From assembly GCA_029959195.1 (NCBI GenBank), contig CP114126.1, positions 62,001-126,000 on the forward strand: a stretch of 64,000 nt of DNA, read 5' to 3'. The translations under genes and the position numbers were made by a program. The DNA is from Dictyophora rubrovolvata (taxonomy: Eukaryota; Basidiomycota; Agaricomycetes; Phallales; Phallaceae). The notes beneath the pieces were generated by a model. The model worked only from the letters and a program-made list of their open reading frames with translations, searched no databases and was not told the origin of the DNA. The stretch's first letter is position 1, and every line of letters begins with the position of its first letter. Positions 1-10,576 of the stretch are shown here, in pieces.

Positions 1-1854
1 CAATGCCTTCGAGAACGCCAGACACTACAAGACGCAGTAACTGCGCAAGCCTTGTGGGACGTTTTGAGGACAACTGCGGAACCTCTTTGGTTGAACCTTG
101 GCCGGTGGTTAAAGGACGGCGTCCCTATCGATCTCGGATTAGAAGAAGGAGAGTCCAAATCAACTCCTACTTGGAATGTCGAGGAAATGTTTATCCGCAT
201 CAACCCACTGATTGATGCTGCCGCACCTGACTTTTGGGAAGCTAAATATACCTTGAAAAGGATCCCAGCACATGCCCAAAATGCAGAAGACCCTGTCCCA
301 TTATTCCTCACCAGTCTTGCCAATGACATTTTGGCGGCTGGAAAAGCCGTAGGACTCATCCGTGCTATGGGGTTATACCATTTCTTGGAATCCCACTGGA
401 TTCAATCTTGGAATACATTCGAGGTAATAACAAATGGGATTTCGAGCCTCGAGGTGGATTTTCACCTGAGGGAAAAACTTTCCGAGATACTCACAACGCC
501 TTGTCAACGAGCTCAATCTACCCTTTCTCGAGTTTTAATTCACGAGATTCACTTATGGAAACACCTTCAAAATATGGAAACTATTTGTCTGACTGCGAAA
601 GGAGACCTGATGGATCAGTTTGCTGAACAACTATTCAGTAAAGTATGTTTTCATTCCGTTAGTTAATGCCTTCTTTTCCTTATTTTTGTAGATGGACTCG
701 CCACGCTTTGTCTGGCATGACTATCACTTTATGAATGCTGCTTTTCGAAGCGTAGCAAAGACGGATCAACTTCTTAACCCTTCATTAGTAACGTTCAACT
801 ATAAAGCAGCCAGAGACCGGAAATCAGACCGCACTGTCGAGGCTATAGAAGGTCTCACAGTCGAATATGCTGTTCCTTTTCCTCTCGTTTATCTTTTCGG
901 ATCAGAAAGTAGCATGTGCTATTCCCAGCTTTTTTGTTTTTTGTTACAAATCCGACGCTCGAAATTTGTTCTGGACCAAATTTCTTTGAACAAAGTCAAC
1001 GTTCAATTCTCAAAACAGAGGCCTTTTTTGGTGACGTTTTATCTCATCAGGTGGAAATTATCGTGGTTCATCAAGTAAATGTTTACCCCACCTTTCCTCC
1101 AAATTTCGGCATAATAATAATACGTAATGGTTTTCTCTAGCGTTCTCTCATCCTTCATTAAGATGCATGTAAGGTGCTTACAATATTCCCAAAGCGCCAA
1201 CTGATGGTCGTGTCTTGTGTCTAAAGGTCATCGACGTTGCTATTCGAGAATTGCACGAGTCTCTTCTTGCCGCTACCTCGTTGGATGAAATGATAAGTCT
1301 TCATCAAATGCATCTTGAACACCTTTTACATCGCTTATTTCTTCGAGAAAATGTAAGCAAAACGTCGGGCTTGCAGTCATTGGTTTTATTAATCTATTGT
1401 CAATATATGGACATAGACATCTGCTCTTCGTCTAGCCATACTTGCAGTTTTGGACCTTGCCTTACGTCTCAACGACTGTTTAGTGTCTCATAAGGCTAAC
1501 GAAAAGGACTTTATCCGCTCTTCAGACCTTTTCAAAAGTTCTTTATCACGACGTTCGTTTCGTCCTAACCGAAAAAAACTAGACGTCATAGGCTTCGTTG
1601 AGAGTCTTCAAGGAAACACAACTGACGGGGACGAATCGGAGGAGGACGAGAATAGGCTCGAAGAAACTGGTTTGGATAACTCTGAGTTGATCAACGATGA
1701 AAGCAATATTCTCGAGCAATTGGAGTATATCAGCACGGGAACGGTCAAGTTGATAGGTTTTGTACGACGCGAAGTGCAAATTCTAGCCAGCGGTGTTACG
1801 GACGCTTCCGACACTTTTGGAATATTGGCATTTTTATTGGAAGGAGAAACGTGA
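1..1854 (+). CDS. Gamma-tubulin complex component (GCP5/Mod21-like), 5' end missing
   Basis: Spc97/Spc98-family protein, expected to help build gamma-tubulin ring complexes that nucleate microtubules at the spindle pole body. The frame is open from base 1, so the N-terminal part lies outside the window. Visible family features are a segment PLWLNLGRWLKDG, then VPFPLVYLFG and a helix FCFLLQIRRSKFVLDQ, then a late helix ELHESLLAATSLDEMISLHQ followed by HLLHRLFLRE. The exon 1-149 region continues the conserved N-terminal GRIP half. Introns include 643-691 (GTATG..TAG), one after FYLIRWKLSWFI, and one before VIDVAIRELHE. The join near 1350-1445 did not close in frame by eye with standard sites. 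Assignment to GCP5 rather than GCP4 or GCP6 is inference; family membership is firm. The stop lies 270 bp from the convergent vWA gene. Confidence 0.8.
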
Positions 1855-2124
1855 TATAACAATTGACCGTAACGTATGATATAATAATAACTGATCAATA
1901 ATGAATGCATATATGCGCGATGAATAACACAGAAGTCTCGAGAGGGAAAGATACTGAGATATAACCTTGGAAGGACTCGGAACTTGATATCACCGGGGCT
2001 GGTAGATAGCGACCCATGGTTTTGCTTTTTTGGTGGGAGGCGTTTTTATTCTGGAAAGCATTATACAAACTACTACAAGATACAATACCTGCATATATAA
2101 CCGATAAATATGTAATTTATATGT

Positions 2125-3235
2125 TCAGTTTTCCCAAGTTATACGATCTACTCTCCGATTGATTCCTCCGAGAAGGATTTTCCCTAATAAATCGGGATTC
2201 ATAGCTCGACCTGTATAGAGGGTTGTATCGACCATATCACGAATGTTATACTCGGTACTGAGATCATTGTCCATCTCCCTCAGTGCTTCTGTTGCCCGCG
2301 GATCAGCACCCAACTGAACGAATTGAATGCCTACTTGGGACTATGTACGCGTGTATTATTTAAGATAAGTGGAATGCATATCATCTAATAGAGAGCACTC
2401 ACTAGAGGGGCGTGTTGGGCATCTAATCTTTTGGCTGCAGTTACGATGACGCTTAGAGGATCATCGGCTTACAAAAAGGTGGGTTAAGTTTTGTCGCTGA
2501 ACCGTGAAAAGTGACGAATCCTTACTAGGTGCACCATCGGTTAATATCAAAAAGTTGACCGGTTTAGGCTTTGGTGTGGATTCTTCATATCTGGATAGAT
2601 ACTCTAAAAGCAGTTCTTCAAGTTTCTCTCCGGTCGGTGTAATTCCTTGAGGCTGCACAGAATCAAATATTTGTTCAACTTCGGCTGCGCTCTTCTCTTC
2701 AATCAGCAGGAAGAAAATGCAGTAAAAACTGTAAATATATTCTCACTCTCAGGTTTGTTCCCACCGTCCTCGAATTCAAGAAATGGATATCAAGGCCATT
2801 AGTGTCGTATTGAGCGGCTAGAGCCGCAATTCCGGCTAAAGCATATTTAGCTTCGAACCACAAAGCCCCTTCCATCGAGCTGGAATCGTCTACTACAATA
2901 ACCGTATCAAATTTTCGAAGGAGCTGAAGTTGATCTTCTCGGTCGGATGACGACACCGAGTTGTTGCGGTGCGTTCGCCTAATTGTCGTTTGAGGGCTTT
3001 GAGATTGACGTGTAGAAGAGCGATACAAATTTGGTGATGATTCACCAGAAGTCTCAATAGGTGAAGCGAGTTGCGTGCCATGATAACGCTGACTTGAGAC
3101 TGAGAGCCGACTAGGGCGTCGAGAGGGCGTCAAGGTCGTGTCACTATATATAGTATATGGGGGAGGTAGTTCGTTTTGGGTTGAGGAGAGAGGTTTCGGT
3201 CTCGATGAAGGGGTATGAGAAGGGGTATTTCCCAT
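2125..3235 (-). CDS. vWA-domain protein with a possible N-myristoylation signal
   Basis: Cytosolic von Willebrand factor A-domain protein. The first exon starts at 3235 and codes a Ser/Pro-rich disordered N-terminus, then RKFDTVIVVDDSSSM, which carries the DxSxS part of the MIDAS metal site, then a helix WFEAKYALAGIAALAAQYD and strand GLDIHFLNS. Later exons carry VNFLILTDGAPS, the TDG metal loop, and a C-terminal portion on LGADPRATEALREMDNDL that ends the Rossmann-like domain. The protein starts MGNTPS, which fits the Gly-2 and Ser-6 pattern for N-myristoylation, so membrane tethering is plausible. The family is common in basidiomycetes and its role is not known. It is divergent from CDT2 with 285 bp between starts. 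Intron ends in 2340-2460 and 2660-2750 are approximate. Confidence 0.8.
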
Positions 3236-3520
3236 TGCTTGTGTTTGAGGGAGGTAAAGGTGGAAATCAACGTGCGAAGGGGAAAATAGTGTTATTATAG
3301 GAGGATAACAAAGCGGTGTTCTCTTGAAAGTTTTGGCACTGGATTAGCATTGAGAATCACGACGCTGTAGCGGCTAGCCTGTGTAAGATGGCACGTGCAT
3401 GTACACGTACTGCGGGACCGAGTAGCGCCGAGTAATCTGCCATGGTGTCTTGTGGGCGAATGCGCCTACATATCAGCGCGTGACTATTACATAATGAACG
3501 CGTACCACGTCTTCCAACAC

Positions 3521-5515
3521 ATGTCTAATCCCTTACGACGCGCATTTTTCGACCGCACTAATGTCAACACAGAAATACAGAAACAAGTCCCATTGCGCAG
3601 GAAACTCGATGAAGACCCTTTAGGATCTAACAAACGCCTCAAACATGGCGACTCTGCAGTAGTACCCCCACCGAAGCGACGCTTTCAAGATATAACCAAC
3701 GTCACAAATTTCAGAAGGTTAAAACACAATAAGAAACAAGGTTTTCGCTCAACTCTAGCGTCACCGCCTCGTAATACTCCAATCATTCAAGCAATGCGCT
3801 GAACTGACGATTTCTGTGTAGTCTCTTCACGATCAATTTTAACATCCCTCGTATCATCACAAAAATCCGACAGGTACTGCCTTCATTTACGCGATGATAA
3901 CATTGCTCCTGCGATACCCTTCTCTTGCGCATTCTCTAAAGGTGTGCTTTGCGGATCTTAGTATTAAACCTGTCCCTATACTCTTTTCCAAGGTGCTAAA
4001 CGCGGGAAGTCATCTCTACTCTCAATAGGAACGCAGGACGGCACAGTTGAAATACTAGATGTCAAACCGAGGTTAGACTGGGAAGGAGGTCCGTTCACGA
4101 GTCTTCTTCAATACAGCCGTTTTTGATTTCATCACCACCAAATAGAACCCCAAAGATCTGTTTTACGAATCCATGATAGTGCAGTCTTCGCGCTGCAATA
4201 CCGATATGACGACGAATATATTGTATGATGTCAATTATTTTCTTCTTCTTCAGCCTACCTCGCTTACATCTATTAATGAGGCGACCGCATCTCACGATTC
4301 AACTTGTCGAATAACATCATTATCAACCCAGCAATGCACAGCCGTTCTGGCTGGACATGTCGGTCCTGTCAAAACAATAGACTGGGTTTCAAATCATAAC
4401 AGTACGAGGTTCCATTTGGCAGTTCGAACGATGTCCCAAAAATATTTTTAGGCTTACTATGTACCGGTGGGCGAGACGGGTCTGTCCTTGTATGGGATAT
4501 ACGGTGTACAGACGGCGGCTCTGACAGTAAGCACTTCATTCGCGACTGAGTTGCATGAAATGACAAGAAAGCTATCAGCTATATCACCCGCTTGCAAGAT
4601 ACATGACGCACATGCTGAGATTACGTCTACAGGGAAAAGGAAAAAGGTACCCCCAAATGTCGAAGCCCGTCGTGCTATCTCGAATGTCCTTTTTGATTTT
4701 TTCAGATAGTAAGCCTTAGAAGTATCACCTCCGTGGTATCTGTTCCCGGAACATCACAAGTAATTTCCAGCTCGTCGTTCGATGCGTAAGTTTATATCCC
4801 AATTAGAAGATAAATCCTGATTTTACTCCGGTCCTTTCTCAAGGAAGCTACACCATTGGGATTGTCGATTCATCAATGATAGTTCCTCGGTGATAGACCT
4901 TGGAGGAAGTCTAGATGATCCAACGCTTACTACCAGCTCCCGAAGTAGAGGGGTGTCTGGTTTAGCTCTAGGCTCCAGCCCAACCGCTGGCTATCTCTGG
5001 AGCATTGCGACAGATTCACGGTAAAGCATTCCAAACTTCCATAATTCCAAATGCTAATGTTCTTGGAAAGTATTCATAAGTATACAATCCCCCTCAGCGC
5101 ACCATCACTATACCAACCAAAGGCATTATCACATCCGAACCTGAAAGTCAGATCATTCCATGTTAAGTTGGCTGTGAGTCCGTGTGGCCGGTGGTTAGCC
5201 AGCGGCAGTTCTAATGGTGGGACATATGTTTGGGATGTAAATGACCCTTCATCATCAAACGCAGTGGAGCTAGTTTCATCGACAAAGGAGGTCGGACCAC
5301 TGGATTGGGGAAATGATATGGTGAGAGATCAATTTTTTGCCCCCTTCCGTTATGCCCGCTTCCAGACATGAAAGTTAAATAAAATAAATTAGCTCGCCAC
5401 ATGTTGCGATGATGGAATCGTGAGAATTTGGAGGCCCAATCTTGAGGTGGCATCTCAGTGTAAAGCCAACGCGGGGGAGGAGAGTTGGAATTGGTTTTGG
5501 AGTAAAGATTTATAG
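3521..5515 (+). CDS. CDT2: CDT2/DTL, WD40 substrate receptor of the CRL4 ubiquitin ligase
   Basis: Beta-propeller adaptor that, with Ddb1 and Cul4, directs ubiquitination of chromatin-bound replication proteins such as Cdt1. The strongest evidence is the blade LLCTGGRDGSVLVWDIRC, which matches the DTL signature closely, followed by HPNLKVRSFHVKLAVSPCGRWLASGSSNGGTYVWDV and a last blade LATCCDDGIVRIWRPN. Upstream blades read IGTQDGTVEILD and TAVLAGHVGPVKTIDWV. The intron at 4402-4451 joins SNHN to SLLCTGG. The N-terminal extension, about 90 residues before the propeller, is basic and holds two short related motifs, RRAFFDRTN and KRRFQDITN. The protein stops soon after the last blade, so it lacks the long C-terminal tail of animal DTL. 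I chose the ATG at 3521; an in-frame ATG at 3494 is an alternative. The 3' end lies 58 bp from that of ARL1. Confidence 0.85.
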
Positions 5516-5573
5516 GACAATACAAAATACAATACTTAGGCGGACGAGCATCAATAATGGACAAAGACGTTAA

Positions 5574-6666
5574 TCATTGTTTTTGTAGAACATTGGCTAT
5601 CCTGAGGGACACATACATACATATACTTGGTTAATAATGACAATGTTGGAAAGGCAAAAACTCTCCTTACCAGTCTAAACCTTCCTCTAGACCTTCACCT
5701 TTTATTGCGGAACATCCACGGATACTCCACTGTCGTGTCGTCTCGCCACCCGCCAATCCCAGTTCCTCGCTAATTTTGCTTGGACTTAAAGCTCCCGAAA
5801 CATCCTGTTTATTGCAGAGCACGAGTAGAGGGACTTCACGTAATTCCTCTTCGGCCAGAATTGTTAGGAGCTCTGCACGAGATGTGGACAATCGATCTTG
5901 GTCTGCTGAATCTATAACAAAAATGATGGCTGATGTTTGAGGGTAATAACAACGCCAGTAGGGTCTGAAAGCCGCAATATATTGAGCCACGCGAAATGAG
6001 CGCGAAAGCTAGAGCATCACCAACCGAATGCTTGACTGGCCTGAAAAGAAGGATGATGAGGACGTGTAGAGGGGGATTCACTTAAAAGGCAGGTTACCCC
6101 CTAAATCCCAGACTTGGAAAGAAAGGTTTTTGTACTACAGAAGCGAGAATAAGTTCGGTCATATCCTTGGTTTCAATCCCTGACTCGGCGTAAAATTCTC
6201 ACTTGAACAGTCTCCACGTTGAACCCAATTGCTAGAAAGGCAGCCATAAGGAAGGATAGACGTGTTATAACAAAGCGCTACTGACTTGGAATGGTTGATA
6301 TAACTTCACCGATCTTTGCAAAGAAGGCGAATAAGCTTTTAGCGGACCGGTTGGGATAAGGATGAAGTTACGAACTTGTAGCCGATACAAAATGGTTGTC
6401 TTCCCCGCAGCATCTCTAATACACGTTTAAGAACGTAAACAGTAATGTATAACGTTTACTGACAGGCCTGAGCAAGGGTGAGTAGAAAACGATAATGCAA
6501 TATTGAGACGCACGCACCCAGCATCAATATCCGCACATCTCGACCTAGAGATAATATTAATTAATTTTCTTTAGACAAGGTCTTCCTGCTAAATGTCTGC
6601 TAAACCTTTTCCCCATCCTGTTAGTGAAACTAATCTGTTGACGATTGAAGAGATAGTGAGACCCAT
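5574..6666 (-). CDS. ARL1: ARL1, Arf-like small GTPase of the trans-Golgi
   Basis: Small GTPase that recruits golgins and other effectors to the trans-Golgi. The model has ten exons and reads MGLTISSIVNRLVSLTGWGKG, then GRDVRILMLGLDAAGKTT (P-loop), IGEVISTIPTIGFNVETVQ (switch 1), YKNLSFQVWDLGGQ (switch 2), SSIRPYWRCYY, then VLCNKQD and GCSAIKG (guanine specificity). It ends LDWIANVLQKQ, about 180 residues, the usual length. Gly-2 fits N-myristoylation. The match to Arl1 (WRCYY, EEEELRE) is much closer than to Arf1. The exon that completes the P-loop is only 4 nt (6464-6467), between introns of 50 and 48 nt; see findings. All nine introns are short. It is head to head with TRS20 with 310 bp between starts and tail to tail with CDT2. 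Confidence 0.93.
6464..6467 (-). other. ARL1: Putative 4-nt micro-exon in ARL1
   Basis: On the minus strand the upstream exon ends ATG CTG G at 6518. A 50-nt intron (6468-6517, GTGCGT to CTCAG) is followed by the four bases GCCT, then a 48-nt intron (6416-6463, GTCAGT to TTAG), then AGATGCTGCG. Joining gives G-L-D-A-A-G-K-T, the usual Arl1 P-loop. Both flanking introns have the normal size and ends for this window. An alternative donor at 6513 would skip the four bases and give G-A-D-A-A-G-K-T in frame from one 98-nt intron. Confidence 0.65.
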
Positions 6667-6976
6667 GGGGTATAGAGATTAACGAGAGAAAAGAAAAACA
6701 CAGGCTCAAGTTGAAAGCTGTGATGCAGTTTGAAAGGGAATCCGAAAGCGCCCAGTCTCATTTTCTTTTTGGGCACTCAGAAACGCGACGTGACGCTGTA
6801 GTTCAGTTGAAAGACCAAATCATTGAATTTTGTCCCCAAAATAACAACTTAATTTTCAAGTGGCATGTACGACTTGTGACTAGTTTGCCAAGGAGTATTT
6901 CAACCCGCATTCAGCTTTTCGGAGATCTGGTCATGGACGCATGTGGGTCCAGACGATCTTCCAACTTGAAGATGGC

Positions 6977-7684
6977 ATGTCTGTCCATCTCTTTATCCTT
7001 TCGCCGGTGGATTCACCGCTGTACAATCTAACGGTTCCGTCATCGAAATCAGCCAGCCAGCAATTGCCTCTCTCATCGAATTTGCCGACATGGAGCACGT
7101 CGGCGTTCGCGGGAACGCTAACGGCACTTTCTGGAGCGTCGTCAGTCATACATCCCGGTGCGACAGCGGCAGGACAAAGGCAAATAGGCAGCGGAACGGA
7201 CCGTGCGGTGGTCCAGATGATTGCTAATGCGAGCTTGGACGCAGTCGAAGAAACAATGCGACTAAATAATGCCATGTGAGCCTGACGAGACTCGGCACTA
7301 CAAAACAGTGTAACTGACTGGCGACGAGGTATTTGAAAGCGGTGGACAAATTCAACGAGTGGACGGTGTCTGCGTTCGTAACGCCTGGAAGTAAGTTGTG
7401 CCACTCAAACTCATGAATCAATAACTGGAGCTTCAGTGAAGACATGAAATTTATTCTGCTGCATGAGGCCAAGAACGAAGATGGGATCCGGACCTTTTTT
7501 ATGGACGTGTGGGAGTTGTATGTCAAGGTCAGCCGCTGCTTTGATACGTAATAGACATATATATGGTCCACTAAAGGCTATGCATGCGCAGACGATGCTG
7601 AATCCGTTCCACACGGCGCACACCGCAATCAAGAGCTCCGTGTTTGATGTTCGGGTACGTGCGAGTGCCCGAAAACATTTGTAA
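6977..7684 (+). CDS. TRS20: TRAPP complex subunit TRAPPC2/sedlin (Trs20)
   Basis: Longin-fold core subunit of TRAPP complexes, which activate Rab GTPases in ER-Golgi and Golgi traffic. The start at 6977 gives [20 protein letters not shown], the first two strands of the family. After an insert comes [74 protein letters not shown], very close to animal TRAPPC2, and the end [12 protein letters not shown]. Introns are 7276-7328, one ending in AAG before NMKF, and one after LYVK. Compared with the roughly 140-residue family norm it has about 55 extra residues ([11 protein letters not shown] to GQRQIGSGT) between strand 2 and the first helix, Ser/Thr/Ala-rich and probably a surface loop. An upstream in-frame ATG at 6941 is less likely because it precedes the conserved start. 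Confidence 0.9.
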
Positions 7685-8152
7685 AAACAGTATATGTCAT
7701 AATAAAATAGATATACATATATCATAATTATAATTTAATAGCATTGAGAGCTTGACTGAGATATATGGTCCACTAGTAGTCCACGTATATTAGCGATGGC
7801 CCTGGTGATGGCTGTGGGCGTCTGCTGCTTTATTGTCCCACCAACCAACGGTCCACTTCTTTCTTTTCCTCCTCCCTCATCCTCTCATCCTCGTCTTTTC
7901 TTATTCTTCTTATTCTTCTTCCTCTCTCCCCGGCTCAACGCTACTCTCTCTAATTATTTCCTGTCTTATTCTCTTTTCGTCTCTTTTTCCCGACTCTTTT
8001 TTTCGCATCAAAGAAAATTAAAAGTCGTCACAATTCTCTTTTTTTTCCCATAGTCGCTCATCGTTGTCTTTCGTGTCTTTTTCTCTTTTATCTAGGTGTA
8101 TTTTTCTTTCAGAGTCCTGTTTTACCTACCATAACTTTTAATCGCGTTCTAA
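7685..8152 (+). promoter_or_regulatory. Intergenic region with long CT-rich tract before the poly-Gln gene
   Basis: From about 7850 to 8110 the plus strand is dominated by C and T, with runs such as tcttattcttcttattcttc, up to 45 bp before the next ATG at 8153. Pyrimidine-rich upstream strands are known in fungal core promoters and 5' leaders. No gene is seen here; the open frames are low-complexity shadows. Confidence 0.5.
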
Positions 8153-9630
8153 ATGGCCTCCTCCACCTCCAATCCGAGAGCATCTCTCCTCGCTGGTCTT
8201 CGCACCGGCGGTGTCCGCTCTGCTTCCCAGCCATTCCCCGCTTCGCACAGCACTGCCCCACTGAATGGTCAATTCAACATTCCTCGTGTTGTTTCTTCTG
8301 TCCATCCGTCCCATGCTTATCTCGATGAAGAGGAGGAAGTTGACCAACTCACAGAGATGACCTCTCAGTTTACCTTTGAGCCTTACAACGACCATCAGGC
8401 TCCCATGACAGCAAGCGCTATTGATTCCAACTTCCTCTTTCAACAACAACAGCAGCAGCAGCAACTACAACAACAGATGCTCTTGAATCATCTAGCTGCT
8501 CAACGCGCTGGTCTTGCCGGAAATGTTTACAATGCCAGTGGTCAACAGATTGATCTTAGGACCCAGATGATGCAAATGGAATTACTCAAGTACCAGGTGA
8601 GATAGAGAGACAGTTTCTACATCTCACAAAGCATAATAATGGTTTTTCTATGCAGGTCATGCAACAGCAATCCCAGTACCAGGCTGAATTCGCGGCTCAG
8701 GCACAAGCTCAGGTTCAACGCCAAATGCAGTCCACCCAATCCAACTATACTCGTAACCTCGAACCTGTAACCGCTGCTCCGAACGTTACATCCTTTGATC
8801 ATCGTGCCAATGCTATCGCACAACTTCGCGCCCGACAATTGGAAAGGTTATCAATCCCCATGAATGACGAGTTTATTTCGAGTCCTATTTCTGGTCCGAT
8901 GACCGCAAGCATCGACGGTAAATTTGGTTCTCGCGCTCTTAACCCTCACGCTGCTTCCTTTATGAGCCGGTTTGGTGACCAGGAAGGATCATTGCTTTCG
9001 CCGTTGCAGAGCTCGCACCCAAGTCGTACAACCGTGATTAGTGGTGGCACTTCTCTCGGATCCGCGGCTATAGCTTCTCCTATGACACCTTCCAAATCCG
9101 ATGCCGCTACCTCCTGGCGCAGAGGAGTGGTCTCGCCTGCTACGCCGTCACGTGCCTCCCCAGTAACAAATTCCGTGCTTAGGTCCTTACGGGGAGGTAT
9201 CTCCGAAGAAACTGGCAAGAATCGTCCACAGCCCTTGAATCTTCATCAGGACAATTTCGAAGTCACCTCTCACATCCAATGTGACACAGTGAACGAGGAC
9301 GATCCCACTTCAGGCTCCTCTAAAACAGGATCTCCCACATCCGCGAGCACTCCTGCTACACCACCCCCAGTCCAGCCTGTCTTGTCAACTGAGCCTAAGA
9401 AAAGCTATGAAAATCTGGGCGTTGGTCGACCCACCGTAGTTAATGTCGTCAACGCGCCGCGATTCGTAAGCCTTCCGAGCAGACAACCTAAAGGTCCCCC
9501 TTCTGGTGCGGATGAGCTGGGTCCTAGAAACTTTGCAAGTAGGATTAGGAGACAGGCGATCGGTGGTCTGGGAGCTCTCGTTAATGCTCGAGAACAACGA
9601 GAGTTGGCAGTGGAGGTACAAGCCTACTGA
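8153..9630 (+). CDS. Poly-Gln, Ser/Pro-rich protein of unknown function
   Basis: I do not recognise a named family. Two exons joined at intron 8597-8655 (CAG|GTGAG..GCAG|GTC) give about 470 residues. Near residue 100 lies a Gln tract (eight Q, then LQQQ), then a Gln/Ala-rich helix region YQAEFAAQAQAQVQRQMQ that could form a coiled coil. The middle is Ser/Pro/Thr-rich with several SP and TP sites, likely disordered. A basic C-terminus reads FASRIRRQAIGGLGALVNAREQRE; its order suggests a conserved helix and it is the best bait for a search. The start at 8153 follows a CT-rich leader and is the first ATG of the frame. A regulatory or RNA-binding role is only a guess from composition. Confidence 0.75.
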
Positions 9631-10576
9631 AAAGGAGGATTTTAACTTGACGTTTCCTTTTTTTCCAATTGTTATCTTTGCATTCAATGGCAACCTACCC
9701 TGACGGTTGCAAACGTCTATGCTTTCGTTCCCTCCTCCTTCAAAGCTTTATTCTCGAGTCGTTTCCTATCATTCCCATCGTTCACAATTTCCCTTTCGCG
9801 GTGCCGATGTTACGCCACATATGGAATGGAGAGACAGGTTCTTATTCTATTCTTTTTTCTTTCTTCCCTTCGTTCGAAATTTATAATCAAATCCCGCACG
9901 ACAAGTTGGATTATAAAAATATTATATCAATGGGATGTGAAGTATTCGATATTCAGTGAAATTTTTATTTTTCCTGATGAACTGTTCGAATCCCCCAGTT
10001 TGGAAACTGTAAACGCTGCTTCCTAAACGGACCCAGTATCGCTTTTCATCTTCTCTAACCCATAAATTCTCCTGCATCTCTACATTCATTCCTATCTGCT
10101 CTGTTCCCCCCCAATCTCTATAGGTGTTGGGTACTCGTTATTTGATTGGTAACCTTCCCTCTTTTCCCTCAGCACGGGAAGCTTCACTGCCTGTCATGCA
10201 CACTATGTGCTTTTGGTTTTGTTTCATCTTATTCCACCTCATCGTTGTTGTTCAATTCGACTTCAAACAATGTACCTTGGTATATAGCACCTCTGTTCAT
10301 ATTGAAATATATATATATATCATATTTGTGTATTATGTGTTATCGCTATTGCTATGAAAATTGAAAAAGGCACAAGTGTCAAGTTTTCGAATATTGAATA
10401 CATAATGCCCAAACTAATATAAATTCATCTAAATCGAATTATGCGACTACATAGGCCTGTTTTGTTGAAAAGTTGTCGCAGCGCAATCGCAGAGTCTTTG
10501 AACGTAGATTGGTTCCGCTGGCCAGCTATCGGAGTACGAATTCGCTCCATTCTCAGTCGCCATCCATACCTGAACA
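9631..10576. other. Intergenic region, 3' and 5' flanks, no gene seen
   Basis: AT-rich DNA between the poly-Gln gene and CWC21. It holds a short TA run near 10308-10320. Open frames here have no family features and no plausible intron links. It probably contains the 3' UTR of the upstream gene and the promoter of CWC21. Confidence 0.4.

Noticed and set aside
1340-1460. A possible frameshift in the gamma-tubulin complex gene
   Set aside because: The exon join did not close by eye with standard sites, but an unseen short exon or non-GT donor is as likely, so I do not call the gene broken.
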